Assembly: GCA_021780375.1 (NCBI GenBank)
Contig: JAJXYT010000102.1
Span: forward strand, 21,097-67,943
DNA length: 46,847 nt
Direction of reading: 5' to 3'
Source: a bacterium
Lineage (GTDB): Bacteria; Verrucomicrobiota; Verrucomicrobiia; Limisphaerales; UBA11358
Positions within the stretch are counted from its first letter, which is position 1. The number at the start of each line of letters is the position of its first letter. A program made the position numbers and the translations under genes. The notes beneath the pieces are model-generated. The model worked only from the letters and a program-made list of their open reading frames with translations. It had not been told where the DNA came from and did not search any database. Of the stretch, positions 1 through 8,274 are shown in pieces.

Positions 1-187
1 GTTTATTCAATGACAGAAAGGCTCTCACAAATGATTCCTGGGCCGCTTCCTCGGCCTGCCCGCTATCTCCAACCCGGCTGGCCAGGAAGGAGAACAGCGG
101 TTTTTGATAACGCTCCACCAGCAGACCGAAGTCCTCCGGATGGCCGTCACGGCAGTGCTCGACGTATTCTTTGTCGGTTAAGTCCAT
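1..187 (-). CDS. ECF-type RNA polymerase sigma factor, N-terminal part (cut by window edge)
   Basis: Reading the minus strand from an ATG at 187 gives an open frame of 62 codons running off the left edge. It begins MDLTDKEYVEHCRDG and contains LLVERYQKPLFSFLASRVG followed by QAEEAAQESFVRAFLSL. This is the region 2 pattern of sigma-70 family ECF factors: a helix with a conserved YQ..L, then an acidic D/E-A-E-A-QE-F.RA segment that binds core polymerase and the -10 element. Region 4 lies outside the window. The gene is divergent from thpR, and the roughly 170 bp between them should hold both promoters. Family identity is strong; the regulon cannot be told from this fragment. Confidence 0.85.
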   Translation of the reverse strand, partial: MDLTDKEYVEHCRDGHPEDFGLLVERYQKPLFSFLASRVGDSGQAEEAAQESFVRAFLSLNK

Positions 188-283
188 GCGATTTTTACCC
201 TAAAGAACTCCACCGTCATCTTATAGTGCAGTCCGGGGCGATTTTGCGACAAAAGGATGTGAGTTTTTCAACGAACCTTGAGT

Positions 284-311
284 GTTGAAAGTTGAGAGTT
301 GAGAGTCGAAT
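284..311. repeat. heptanucleotide array, GTTGAGA-type units
   Basis: Four consecutive 7-bp units in the intergenic space between the sigma factor and thpR: GTTGAAA, GTTGAGA, GTTGAGA, GTCGAAT. The perfect 7-bp phase is directly visible. Similar arrays with other unit sequences recur at 2503-2589, 9641-9675, 9901-9921, 10053-10087 and 13296-13323. Confidence 0.7.
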
Positions 312-355
312 AAAAAAACGAAGCACGAACACAACGTTTCAAGTATTTTGGAATC

Positions 356-958
356 GTGACAGGCGGAAGTTCAACCGAACTATTTCGACTCTTTGTGGCG
401 ATTCCCGTCCCGGACGCGGTGCGGGAGGAAATGCTTCGCGTTCAACGCGAGCTACAACCGCTGGCGCCGCGTGGTGTGGTTCGCTGGACGAAACCGGACC
501 AGTTTCATCTCACGCTCCGCTTTCTCGGCGACGTTTCGTCCGACCGCGTGACCGGCTTGCAGGATTCCCTTCGCGCGGCTTGTTCCGATGTGCCGGTGTT
601 GCGTTTGTGCGCGCTGGGTATTGGGTTTTTCCCCAACGCCCGTTCGCCGCGCGTCATTTGGATCGGCATTACCGACGGCGAAAGCCGGCTGGTGGATTTG
701 CAGAGAAAAATTGAAGCCGCGGTCCAGCCGTTCACGGCGGAGCAGGGGAGCGAACGGTTTGCCGGGCACGTGACTTTGGCGCGATTCAAGCAGTTTGGCC
801 CTTTTGAAACCAAAGCATTAACCGGCCACGCCGAAACGATGAAAACCCGGATGTTTGGCGAATGGACGGTCCCGGAGATTGAACTCATCAGGAGCGAATT
901 GTCGCCCACCGGGGCGCATTATACATCGCTGGCAACCTTCCCGTTGGATGGGAATTGA
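356..958 (+). CDS. thpR: RNA 2',3'-cyclic phosphodiesterase (2H family, ThpR/LigT-like)
   Basis: A 200-aa protein with the two HxTx signatures of the 2H phosphoesterase fold: HLTL at residue 51 (FHLTLRFLGDVS) and HVTL at residue 138 (FAGHVTLARFK). The N-terminal strand LFRLFVAIPVPD and the motif VRWTKPDQFHLTL are typical of the ThpR/LigT (2'-5' RNA ligase-like) group, which opens 2',3'-cyclic phosphates on RNA ends; the cellular role is poorly defined. The length matches the family (about 180-200 aa). The start used is a GTG at 356, and no clear Shine-Dalgarno precedes it. A start a few codons later is possible because conservation begins at LFRLFVA. Confidence 0.88.
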   Translation: MTGGSSTELFRLFVAIPVPDAVREEMLRVQRELQPLAPRGVVRWTKPDQFHLTLRFLGDVSSDRVTGLQDSLRAACSDVPVLRLCALGIGFFPNARSPRVIWIGITDGESRLVDLQRKIEAAVQPFTAEQGSERFAGHVTLARFKQFGPFETKALTGHAETMKTRMFGEWTVPEIELIRSELSPTGAHYTSLATFPLDGN

Positions 959-1003
959 ATTGCCTTGAAACGTTTTCAGTCTTACTTACGTCTCTAAGAA
1001 CGT

Positions 1004-2494
1004 ATGCTAAAGGCGCTTCCAGCCGACCGCTGGGATTATAACACGGCGGCGCATCTGTTGAACCGGGCCGGTTTCGGGGGTCCGCCGACCGTCATTGAAC
1101 GGCTGGCCAGTCTTGGCCCGGATGACGCCCTTTCGACCCTGCTCGATTACGAACAGTATGCCGACCCGACGCCGGCCCCGGATTGGGCCAAACCCGATCC
1201 GGCCGGGGTGAAGCAATTGCGCGATGCCGCCAAAAACGCGTCGCCGGACGAACGCCGCAAGCTATATCAGCAGGAAATGCGCGTGCAATTTCGGCGTCTG
1301 ATGGAATTGCGCGGCTGGTGGCTGAACCGCATGGCCAAGGGGCCGCGTCCGTTTCAGGAGAAAATGGTGCTGTTCTGGCACGGGCATTTTGCGACCAGCT
1401 TTGTCAAAGTGCGCAGCGCCTATTACATGTGGCGTCAGAACGAATTGTTTCGCCGTCTGGCCACCGGCAACTGGCAGGAACTGCTGACCTTTGTGGGCAA
1501 GGACCCGGCCATGCTCATCTGGTTGGATCAGGCGGAGAGCCGCCGGCCGCACGCGAACGAGAATTTCGCGCGCGAGGTCATGGAATTATTTTCGCTCGGC
1601 ATCGGCCATTATACCGAAAAGGACGTGACCGAGGGGGCGCGGGCTTTGACCGGCTGGTCGCTGGACCGGCTGAATCAGGATTATATTTACCGCCCGTTTT
1701 TTCACGACAACGGCGCCAAAACGTTTCTGGGCCTGACCGGCAATCTCAACGGCGACGACGTTATCGCCCGGATTGTGGCGCAACCGGCCTCGGCGCGGTT
1801 CATCACCGCCAAATTGTGGAATTATTTTGCCGGACAACCGCCATCCGACGGGTTGAACATCGCGCTGGCTGCCGTTTTGGGAGAGAACGGCAATAATTTC
1901 AAGCCGTTGTTGCGCATCATGTTCCGTAGCGAGGAGTTTTACAACCCGGCGATTGTTTGCAACCAGGTTAAAAGCCCGGTGCAGTGGCTCGTCGGCACCG
2001 CGCGTGTCCTGGAATGCGATTTGCCGCCGACGCAAATTTGCGAAGGCATCACGCGCCGGATGAGGCAGGACTTATTCGCGCCGCCCAACGTAAAAGGCTG
2101 GGATGGCGGCATCGCCTGGATCACCACCACCACGCTGCTGGACCGTTACAACACCGCGGCGCTGCTGATCCAGGGCGCGGACATTCCCAAGGCCCGTCTC
2201 GAGGCTATGCAGCAAATGCAAATGAACTCGATGGCCGCGGGTCAGCCGCCGGCTCAGCGGGAACGGGTCCATGTCGGCGGTGTTGACGTGGTCAGGATTC
2301 TGTCTCCGGAGGAGCGTACGGACAAGAGCCGGCTGGTGGCCGCTTTGCAACACCGGTTGCTGCAATCAGCGCTCAAGGACGATCAAGCCCGGGCGCTGGG
2401 CGACTTTCTCAACGCGCGAGGCAAATTAAACGATGCCGACATCCGGGCGGCCATCCGTCTGGTGATGTGCACGCCGGAATATCAAGTGACATGA
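1004..2494 (+). CDS. DUF1800 domain-containing protein
   Basis: A 496-aa protein recognised as DUF1800 by its N-terminal AAHLLNRAGFGGPP, the central MVLFWHGHFATS, and the block NFAREVMELFSLGIG followed by YTEKDVTEGARALTGW. The C-terminal part carries FAPPNVKGWDGG, another family hallmark. No signal peptide is evident. Function is not established. In Planctomycetes and Verrucomicrobia this family is commonly encoded directly before a DUF1501 protein, as here, and the pair is thought to act together on the cell surface or periplasm. It starts at an ATG 45 bp after thpR. The next gene begins about 105 bp downstream, across a repeat-rich spacer. Confidence 0.9.
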   Translation: MLKALPADRWDYNTAAHLLNRAGFGGPPTVIERLASLGPDDALSTLLDYEQYADPTPAPDWAKPDPAGVKQLRDAAKNASPDERRKLYQQEMRVQFRRLMELRGWWLNRMAKGPRPFQEKMVLFWHGHFATSFVKVRSAYYMWRQNELFRRLATGNWQELLTFVGKDPAMLIWLDQAESRRPHANENFAREVMELFSLGIGHYTEKDVTEGARALTGWSLDRLNQDYIYRPFFHDNGAKTFLGLTGNLNGDDVIARIVAQPASARFITAKLWNYFAGQPPSDGLNIALAAVLGENGNNFKPLLRIMFRSEEFYNPAIVCNQVKSPVQWLVGTARVLECDLPPTQICEGITRRMRQDLFAPPNVKGWDGGIAWITTTTLLDRYNTAALLIQGADIPKARLEAMQQMQMNSMAAGQPPAQRERVHVGGVDVVRILSPEERTDKSRLVAALQHRLLQSALKDDQARALGDFLNARGKLNDADIRAAIRLVMCTPEYQVT

Positions 2495-2502
2495 AACAGA
2501 AC

Positions 2503-2589
2503 GTGACAGGTGACAGGTGGCAGGCGCCAGGATTTTGCAATCGCGCGGGCGCGGGCTTTTTCTTGTCGCTTGTCACACGTCACTTGTCA
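2503..2589. repeat. two facing heptanucleotide arrays forming a long imperfect inverted repeat
   Basis: The spacer between the DUF1800 and DUF1501 genes has four 7-bp units of GTGACAG type (2503-2530) and, after 31 bp, four 7-bp units of CTTGTCA type (2562-2589). CTTGTCA is close to the reverse complement of GTGACAG, so the arrays can pair into an imperfect stem of about 28 bp. The loop contains GC-rich GCGCGGGC repeats. This may act as a transcript structure between two co-transcribed genes or be a neutral repeat expansion. Confidence 0.75.
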
Positions 2590-2600
2590 CGCCGAAGGTT

Positions 2601-3938
2601 ATGAAAAACGAAATCACGCTCCAAACCCGCCGCCAGTTTTTGCGCACCACGGTATTGGGCAGTGCGCTGAGCTGGACGGTTCCGGCGTTTCTCGCCGACA
2701 CCTTTGCCGCGTTGCACAGTGAAGCGGCCGATTCGGCCACGCAAATCGCCACCGGCAAAGACGCGACGATTCTGGTGGTGCTGCAAATGGCCGGCGGCAA
2801 CGACGGCATCAACACCGTCGTGCCCTATACCAACGACTATTACCGCAAGGCGCGGCCGAAGCTCGGCCTCACACCGCAACAGGTTTTGAATCTGAACGGC
2901 GAAATCGGGTTGCATCGTGCGTTGACTGGTTTTAAAGACCTTTACGACGACGGGCATCTGGCTGTCGTGCAGGGTGTTGGCTATCCCAATCCCAATCGCT
3001 CGCATTTCCGCTCAACGGAAATCTGGCAGACCGCCAGCGACTCGGACCAGGTGGAAAAATACGGCTGGCTGGGACGCTATTTCGACAACGCCTGCCCTGG
3101 CTGCGACCCGACGGTAGGCGTGGACATCGGCGGGCAGACGCCGCAGTCATTCTTCGCCCAAACGCCCACCGGCATCAGCCTGGCCAACCCGCAAAGCTAC
3201 CGATTCATGTCGCCGGGGCGCTTCAAACCCGGCCAGGTGGATTTATTGGAGGAATCCTACGAGAAAATGAACGAGATGCCTGATGATGCGCCCGACGCAA
3301 ATTCGGGCGGCAGCATCGGCGCGCTGGCCAGCGGCATGCCCCAACCGGGCGGTTCCGTGCTGCATTTCATTGAGCGCACGGCACTCGATGCGCAAGTCAG
3401 TTCCGAGAAAATCCGCGCCATTGTCGCGCGTGTGAAAAATCAGGCTCCTTACCCCGCAACGAAACTTGGCGGGGACTTGAAACTCATCGCGCAACTCATC
3501 GCCGGCGGCCTGCCCACCCGGGTTTACTACGTTTCACAAGGCGGTTACGACACCCACGTCAACCAGGCCGGCACGCAGGACCGGTTGCTCAAGGAACTGG
3601 GCGACGCCGTCAACGCGTTCGTCGGCGACCTGAAGGCGCAGGGCAATTTGCAACGCGTGCTGGTGGTGACCTTCAGCGAATTCGGGCGGCGCGTGGCCGA
3701 AAACGCCAACGGCGGCACCGACCATGGCGCGGCGGCGCCGTTGTTCGTCATCGGCGACAAGGTGAAGGCGGGATTGCTCGGACGATATCCCAGCCTGGCG
3801 CCGCAGGATTTGTTCGAAGGCGACATCCAATACACCGTGGACTTCCGCAGCATCTATGCCGGCGTGCTGGAAAGCTGGTTGCAAGTGAAGAGCGCGCCGG
3901 TTCTGGGCCGTCAATTCGAGCCGTTGCAACTGGTTTGA
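2601..3938 (+). CDS. DUF1501 domain-containing protein, Tat-type signal
   Basis: The DUF1501 family (sulfatase-like fold, function unknown), 445 aa from the ATG at 2601. The start at 2601 is preferred over one 84 bp upstream because it follows a GAAGG ribosome-binding site and opens MKNEITLQTRRQFLRTT, a twin-arginine-like export signal followed by a hydrophobic stretch (VLGSALSWTVPAFLA). Family motifs include LQMAGGNDGINTVVPY, GVDIGGQTPQSFF and FSEFGRRVAENANGGTDHG, the last carrying the conserved D-H-G. The upstream alternative would translate a heptamer-repeat spacer. It pairs with the DUF1800 gene just before it. The stop lies 5 bp from the convergent end of the LacI-type regulator. Confidence 0.9.
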   Translation: MKNEITLQTRRQFLRTTVLGSALSWTVPAFLADTFAALHSEAADSATQIATGKDATILVVLQMAGGNDGINTVVPYTNDYYRKARPKLGLTPQQVLNLNGEIGLHRALTGFKDLYDDGHLAVVQGVGYPNPNRSHFRSTEIWQTASDSDQVEKYGWLGRYFDNACPGCDPTVGVDIGGQTPQSFFAQTPTGISLANPQSYRFMSPGRFKPGQVDLLEESYEKMNEMPDDAPDANSGGSIGALASGMPQPGGSVLHFIERTALDAQVSSEKIRAIVARVKNQAPYPATKLGGDLKLIAQLIAGGLPTRVYYVSQGGYDTHVNQAGTQDRLLKELGDAVNAFVGDLKAQGNLQRVLVVTFSEFGRRVAENANGGTDHGAAAPLFVIGDKVKAGLLGRYPSLAPQDLFEGDIQYTVDFRSIYAGVLESWLQVKSAPVLGRQFEPLQLV

Positions 3939-3943
3939 CGCGA

Positions 3944-4984
3944 TTAGGTGTGGCTCTTCGGCGCGGTGGCCGCGGCAGTCCTGGGCGGCGCGGTGCTTTT
4001 GCGTTCGATGAGTTCGGCGGACAAACGTTTGCTCTCCACCGGCTGGCCGCGAAGCAGATTGGTCATCAGGTCCATCGCCGCCATGGCCAGCCGGAACTTG
4101 GGCTGGCGGATGGTGGTCAGCGGCACGCGGAAATATTCCGCCGTCATCACGTTGCCAAAGCCGACAATGGAAATATCCTCGGGAATCCGCAGACCCTGGG
4201 AGAGCAGCGTTTCGGCGCAGCCAATCGCGACGAGGTCGTTGACGGCCTGCACCGCGGTAACGTTGCAGGATTCGTTGAGCATTTGCAGCGCGGCTTTGGT
4301 GCCGTCTTCAATTGTGCCGCCGGCCTGGAAGACCAGGCGGTCGTCCACATCCAGCCCGGCTTCCCGCAATGCCCGGCGGTAGCCCTCAAAGCGCTCGTGC
4401 GCCCACGGCGCGGATTGCGGGCCGGCCAGATAGGCGATGCGCCGGTGGCCCAGTTTCAACAAATGTTCCGTGGCGGTGGCGCTGGCGGTGAGTTCCTCGG
4501 TTTCCACGCCGGGAAACAGTCTGCAGAACGGCGCGGGCGAGCCGAGCAGGACGGTTGGTGTTTTGCGCGCGGCCAGTTCCACATAAATCCGCGCTTCAGC
4601 TTCAAAACGATAGACCGGTGAAATGAAAAAGCCGTCCACGCGCCGCGACATCAGCCGCCGGATGCAGGTTTCCTCGCGGGCCGGGATGTTATGTGTGTGC
4701 GCGAGCAGGATATCGTAGCCGAGTTCGTGGGCGCGTTCCTCGATGGCGAAAACGATGCGCGCGTAAATGGGATTGGTGATGGAGGGAATGACCAGGCCGA
4801 ACAGCTTGGTGGTACGGTTGCGCAAGCCCTGCGCGGTGGAGTCGGGTACGTAACCCATTTGTTGCGCCAGTTGTTTGATCCGCACCTTGGTCGCGGCGGA
4901 TACGTCCGGCTCATTGCGCAACGCTTTCGAGACCGTCATCACGGAAACGCCGGCGTACTGGGCAATGTCCTTTAAGCGAACCAT
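3944..4984 (-). CDS. LacI-family transcriptional regulator
   Basis: A 346-aa protein with the canonical LacI N-terminal helix-turn-helix: MVRLKDIAQYAGVSVMTVSK then ALRNEPDVSAATKVRIKQLA and MGYVPDSTAQGLR (hinge helix). A periplasmic-binding-protein-like effector domain follows, with TKLFGLVIPSITNPIYARI, RRVDGFFISPV and VSIVGFGNV...PLTTIRQP. Such proteins repress sugar or nucleoside catabolic genes and release DNA on ligand binding. Its ligand is not predictable: no transporter or sugar hydrolase lies nearby, so it may act elsewhere in the genome. The C-terminal end is Ala/Pro-rich. It ends 5 bp from the convergent DUF1501 gene and starts 6 bp downstream of the nadK stop, so it may share the nadK-tlyA transcript. 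Confidence 0.93.
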   Translation of the reverse strand: MVRLKDIAQYAGVSVMTVSKALRNEPDVSAATKVRIKQLAQQMGYVPDSTAQGLRNRTTKLFGLVIPSITNPIYARIVFAIEERAHELGYDILLAHTHNIPAREETCIRRLMSRRVDGFFISPVYRFEAEARIYVELAARKTPTVLLGSPAPFCRLFPGVETEELTASATATEHLLKLGHRRIAYLAGPQSAPWAHERFEGYRRALREAGLDVDDRLVFQAGGTIEDGTKAALQMLNESCNVTAVQAVNDLVAIGCAETLLSQGLRIPEDISIVGFGNVMTAEYFRVPLTTIRQPKFRLAMAAMDLMTNLLRGQPVESKRLSAELIERKSTAPPRTAAATAPKSHT

Positions 4985-4990
4985 GTGAAA

Positions 4991-5833
4991 TCAAACGTAA
5001 GCGCCACGCCATTGCAGTTTGTGGCGCAGGGTTTCCAGAAATGAACTGTCCGCCAGATGCATCAAGCGAACGGCGCGCCGGCTGCGGCGAATCGTCACTT
5101 CGTCGTTGGCATCCAGCTCGGCGACCACCTGGCCGTCCACGCTTAAAATGGTCGCCGGGGCTGGATTGAGCGCTTTAAGCCCGATGATCGAGGCCAAGGG
5201 GAAAATGAGGGAACGGTTGGACAGCGCGTGCGGGCAAATCGGCGTGAGGGCGAACACGTCCGCCGTCGGAAAAATCACCGCGCCGCCCGCCGACAGCGAA
5301 TAAGCCGTGGAACCGGTGGGCGAACTGACGATGAGGCCGTCGCAGCGGTAATGCGTGACGAGTTCGCCGTCGACGCTTACGTCCAGTCCGATGAGGCGCG
5401 AAACCGCGCCGCGACCGGCGACGACATCGTTCAGGGCCATTTCACAAACCGGCCGGCCATGGCAGCGGCCGCTCACTTCGAGCAAGGCGCGGGATTCGTA
5501 TTTGAATTCACCGTTCCAAATGTGGTTCAGCGCCCGGGACAGTTCGCCCGACGGCACCGCCGTAAGAAAGCCGAGGCCGCCGATGTTGATGCCGAGCAGG
5601 GGAGTGGCCGAGCCGGCGATGTCACGCGCGGCGCGCAGCATGGTGCCGTCGCCGCCGAACACGAGCAGCAAATCCACTTCGCGGGCCAGCGCGGCGGTGT
5701 CCGGGTTGAGGATGGCCTTGCGCCCGGCACGCGCAATCAGCCGCGCGGCTTTGCGGACGATGTCGGCGCAGGCGGCCTTTTCGGAATTTCCGATGAGGCC
5801 GACGCGCTTGATTTTGTCAGCTTGTTTTTTCAA
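4991..5833 (-). CDS. nadK: NAD kinase
   Basis: A 280-aa ATP-dependent NAD kinase, the enzyme that makes NADP in the cytoplasm. It carries the diagnostic FGGDGTMLRAARD (catalytic GGDG), GINIGGLGFLTAV, the NE/ND-box variant ALNDVVAGRG, and CDGLIVSSPTGSTAYSLSAGG. The length is normal. Its start overlaps the 3' end of tlyA by 17 bp; this gene order (tlyA then nadK) is common in bacteria and points to translational coupling. Nothing looks damaged. Confidence 0.95.
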   Translation of the reverse strand: MKKQADKIKRVGLIGNSEKAACADIVRKAARLIARAGRKAILNPDTAALAREVDLLLVFGGDGTMLRAARDIAGSATPLLGINIGGLGFLTAVPSGELSRALNHIWNGEFKYESRALLEVSGRCHGRPVCEMALNDVVAGRGAVSRLIGLDVSVDGELVTHYRCDGLIVSSPTGSTAYSLSAGGAVIFPTADVFALTPICPHALSNRSLIFPLASIIGLKALNPAPATILSVDGQVVAELDANDEVTIRRSRRAVRLMHLADSSFLETLRHKLQWRGAYV

Positions 5834-6560
5834 TCAGCGCCAAAAATTCCTTGTTGCCGGCCGGGCCGAGCAACGGCGATTCGACGACGCCGCGCCAGCT
5901 CAAGCCGGGTTGCGCGGCGGCAAAGTCGCGCAGTTCGTTCACCACCCGTTCGTGCACCGCCGGATCATTAATGACACCGCGACCTTTGTCGGCTTCCGTC
6001 TTGCCGGCTTCGAACTGTGGTTTAATCAGCGCGACAATTTTGCCGGCTGGCTTCAATAAAGCAATGGCTGCGGGTAAAATTTTTCGCAATGAAATAAACG
6101 AGCAATCAATCACCGCCAAATCGGCGGGAACGAACGGCTGGGGAAAGCGGGCGGCAGTCAGATGGCGCGCATTGGTTTTTTCCATGACCACGACCCGGGG
6201 GTCCTGCCGGAGTTTCCAGGCCAGCTGGCCCTGACCGACGTCCACGGCAAAGACTTTTGCGGCGCCGTGTTGGAGCAGGCAGTCGGTGAAGCCGCCGGTG
6301 GACGCGCCGAGGTCGAGCGTGACCAGCCCGGCCACGTCCAATGGGAAACGGCGCAGGGCGTGTTCGAGCTTGTGGCCGCCGCGGCTGACGTATTTTTCAC
6401 CGGCTGCCAGCGCCAGGGCATCCTCCGGCTGAACGGAGTCGCTGGGTTTATGCGCCAGTTGGGTGTTGACGCGGACCTGTCCGGCCAGGATGGCGCGTTT
6501 GGCGCGTTCGCGGCTTTCGCAAAGGCCGCGGTCAACCAGAGCTTGGTCGAGGCGAGTCAT
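5817..6560 (-). CDS. tlyA: TlyA-family 23S/16S rRNA (cytidine-2'-O)-methyltransferase
   Basis: A 247-aa protein with an N-terminal S4 RNA-binding domain (MTRLDQALVDRGLCESRERA ... GQVRVNTQLAHKPS) joined to an FtsJ-like SAM methyltransferase: VTLDLGASTGGFTDCLLQHG (motif I), VFAVDVGQGQLAWKLR, DLAVIDCSFISLRKILP and IVALIKPQFEAGK. Members 2'-O-methylate rRNA cytidines and were once called hemolysins. The end KGRGVINDPAVHERVV is also characteristic. It overlaps nadK by 17 bp and stands 38 bp from the next upstream minus-strand gene. Confidence 0.93.
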   Translation of the reverse strand: MTRLDQALVDRGLCESRERAKRAILAGQVRVNTQLAHKPSDSVQPEDALALAAGEKYVSRGGHKLEHALRRFPLDVAGLVTLDLGASTGGFTDCLLQHGAAKVFAVDVGQGQLAWKLRQDPRVVVMEKTNARHLTAARFPQPFVPADLAVIDCSFISLRKILPAAIALLKPAGKIVALIKPQFEAGKTEADKGRGVINDPAVHERVVNELRDFAAAQPGLSWRGVVESPLLGPAGNKEFLALIEKTS

Positions 6561-6598
6561 GAAGAGTGGCGGGTAAAATTAGCAAAGCCCCGCGGGCA

Positions 6599-7072
6599 TC
6601 ACAAGCGATTGCCACTGGCGTACAGTCGGTTCTGAACCTCCCGGAAACTGTGGTAGAAGAGCGAGTTGTCGGCGACGGCCTTCTCGACGAGTTGTTTGAG
6701 CAAAAACAACTCGGCGGTGTTGATGACGGCATGGACGCTTTGTTTGAAGGCTTCCATGGGCATGAACGTTTGGAAGGAATCACCGAGCAAAATAATCGTG
6801 GCATGACGGCGCTGGTTGACCGGCATGTTCTGCAAGGTCTGCAACGTCTGGTTTTCATCAATGGTGTTGGCGCCGAACAGTTCCTCGATGACCACCACTT
6901 GATAGTGGACCTGGGTAAAACGCACCAGAAAATCGCTGTGCGTGGCGGCGGTGTGGACTTTATAACCCAATTCGGTCAGGGCGCCCTTGGCGGTTTCCAA
7001 CCATTCCGGCGTGGAAAAAGCGATCAAAGCCGGTTTGTCCTCGGTACTGATGAAATCAAAAGAGCCAGCCAT
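6599..7072 (-). CDS. receiver-like (pseudo-REC) protein linked to PilT genes, function unknown
   Basis: A 157-aa protein, MAGSFDFISTEDKPALIAFS onward, with alternating strands and helices (ALIAFSTPEWLETAKGALTE, YQVVVIEELFG, ATIILLGDS) suggestive of a CheY-like receiver fold. The usual phosphoacceptor Asp is not in place: the third-strand end reads VVVIEELFG, and the acidic pocket is not clear, so phosphorylation is doubtful. The C-terminal third is helical and charged. The gene lies 3 bp after the downstream PilT-type gene in the same direction, so it probably belongs to that operon and may regulate or connect to the pilus motor. The fold assignment is tentative. Confidence 0.6.
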   Translation of the reverse strand: MAGSFDFISTEDKPALIAFSTPEWLETAKGALTELGYKVHTAATHSDFLVRFTQVHYQVVVIEELFGANTIDENQTLQTLQNMPVNQRRHATIILLGDSFQTFMPMEAFKQSVHAVINTAELFLLKQLVEKAVADNSLFYHSFREVQNRLYASGNRL

Positions 7073-7075
7073 AGG

Positions 7076-8263
7076 TTATTTTATTTTGAGCACCGGAGGT
7101 GCTGATTTTTCAATCGTTGTTTTCATGCGCAGCAGGCCGGCGGAGGAACTCATGTCGCCGCGGGATTTCTTGGTGGCATCAATGCCGCGGGCCACCACAC
7201 TGCGTTTGGTGCAGTAAAGCATGGCGGTTTCCTCGGTGATCTGCCCCCGCTCATAGGATTCCAGGCAGGACTGGTCAAAAGTACGCCAGCCGAACGGAGA
7301 ACTGGCTTCAATAATTTCGTAAAAGGTCTTGCCTTCGCTTTCGCCGAGGCGGATGGCCTCCTGCGTGCGAAGATTGGCGCCCATGGTTTCAATCAGGGCA
7401 AACCGTCCGCCGCCGACTCGGGGCACCAGCCGCTGGCTGATTACCCAGCGCAGAGAATCCGCCAGGCGGATGCGGATTTGTTCCTGCTCTTCCGGATCGA
7501 ACATACCGAGGATGCGGTTGATGGTTTCACCGGCGTTGATGGTGTGCAGCGTGCTGAGCACCAAGTGGCCGGTTTCGGCCGCGCTCAAGGCGATTTTGAC
7601 CGTCTCCTGATCGCGCATTTCGCCCACGAGAATGACCTTGGGCGCCTGGCGTAGCGCAGCGCGCAGGCCGTTGGCGTAACTGTCGAAGTCAATGCCCAGC
7701 TCCCGCTGGTTAAACGTCGCCTTCGCGTGTTTATGGACGTATTCCACCGGGTCTTCCAGGGTGACGATGTGAACGGGTTTGGCGCGGTTGACCTCGTTGA
7801 GGATGGCGGCCAGAGTGGTGGATTTGCCGGAACCGGTGGCGCCGGTGACGAGCACCAGGCCGGTTTTTTCCTTGGGTATCTCCTTGAAAATTTCCGGCAG
7901 TTTCAACAGATCCAGCGTCGGGATTTGTGCGTTCAACTGGCGGCAGACAATCGAAAAATTTCCGCGTTGAGAGAAAATGTTGATGCGGAACCGCGCCTGG
8001 TCCGAAAGGGCATAGGATGCGTCGCAGGAACCGTGTTGCAGCAAATCTTCGATGTGCCAGAGGTTGTCCCCGATGATATTCATGGCGATGGTTTCAACCT
8101 GGTAGGGGGTGAGCTTCTCGATCGGCGGGTCGAGCACCACCGGCTTGAGTTCGCCGTAAGCTTCAACCTGGGGCGGGCGGTCCACCGTGAACAGCAGATC
8201 CGACACTTCGGGCTGAGAGGCCAGCATGGCGGCCAGCATTTGATCCAATTCGGCGCGTCGCAT
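7076..8263 (-). CDS. PilT/PilU-type type IV pilus retraction ATPase (second copy)
   Basis: A 395-aa secretion ATPase with Walker A GATGSGKSTT, the Asp box (HIVTLEDPVEYVH), Walker B-type VILVGEMRDQETVKIALSAA, and the His box TGHLVLSTLHTINAGETINR. This is the PilT/PilU family, hexameric motors that depolymerise type IV pili at the inner membrane. It differs enough from its neighbour at 8275-9372 to suggest a PilT/PilU-like pair with separate roles. The C-terminal tail (after residue about 350) is unlike its neighbour's. It starts 11 bp downstream of that gene's stop and is followed within 3 bp by the receiver-like gene. Confidence 0.92.
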   Translation of the reverse strand: MRRAELDQMLAAMLASQPEVSDLLFTVDRPPQVEAYGELKPVVLDPPIEKLTPYQVETIAMNIIGDNLWHIEDLLQHGSCDASYALSDQARFRINIFSQRGNFSIVCRQLNAQIPTLDLLKLPEIFKEIPKEKTGLVLVTGATGSGKSTTLAAILNEVNRAKPVHIVTLEDPVEYVHKHAKATFNQRELGIDFDSYANGLRAALRQAPKVILVGEMRDQETVKIALSAAETGHLVLSTLHTINAGETINRILGMFDPEEQEQIRIRLADSLRWVISQRLVPRVGGGRFALIETMGANLRTQEAIRLGESEGKTFYEIIEASSPFGWRTFDQSCLESYERGQITEETAMLYCTKRSVVARGIDATKKSRGDMSSSAGLLRMKTTIEKSAPPVLKIK

Positions 8264-8274
8264 AATTCAAGGCG

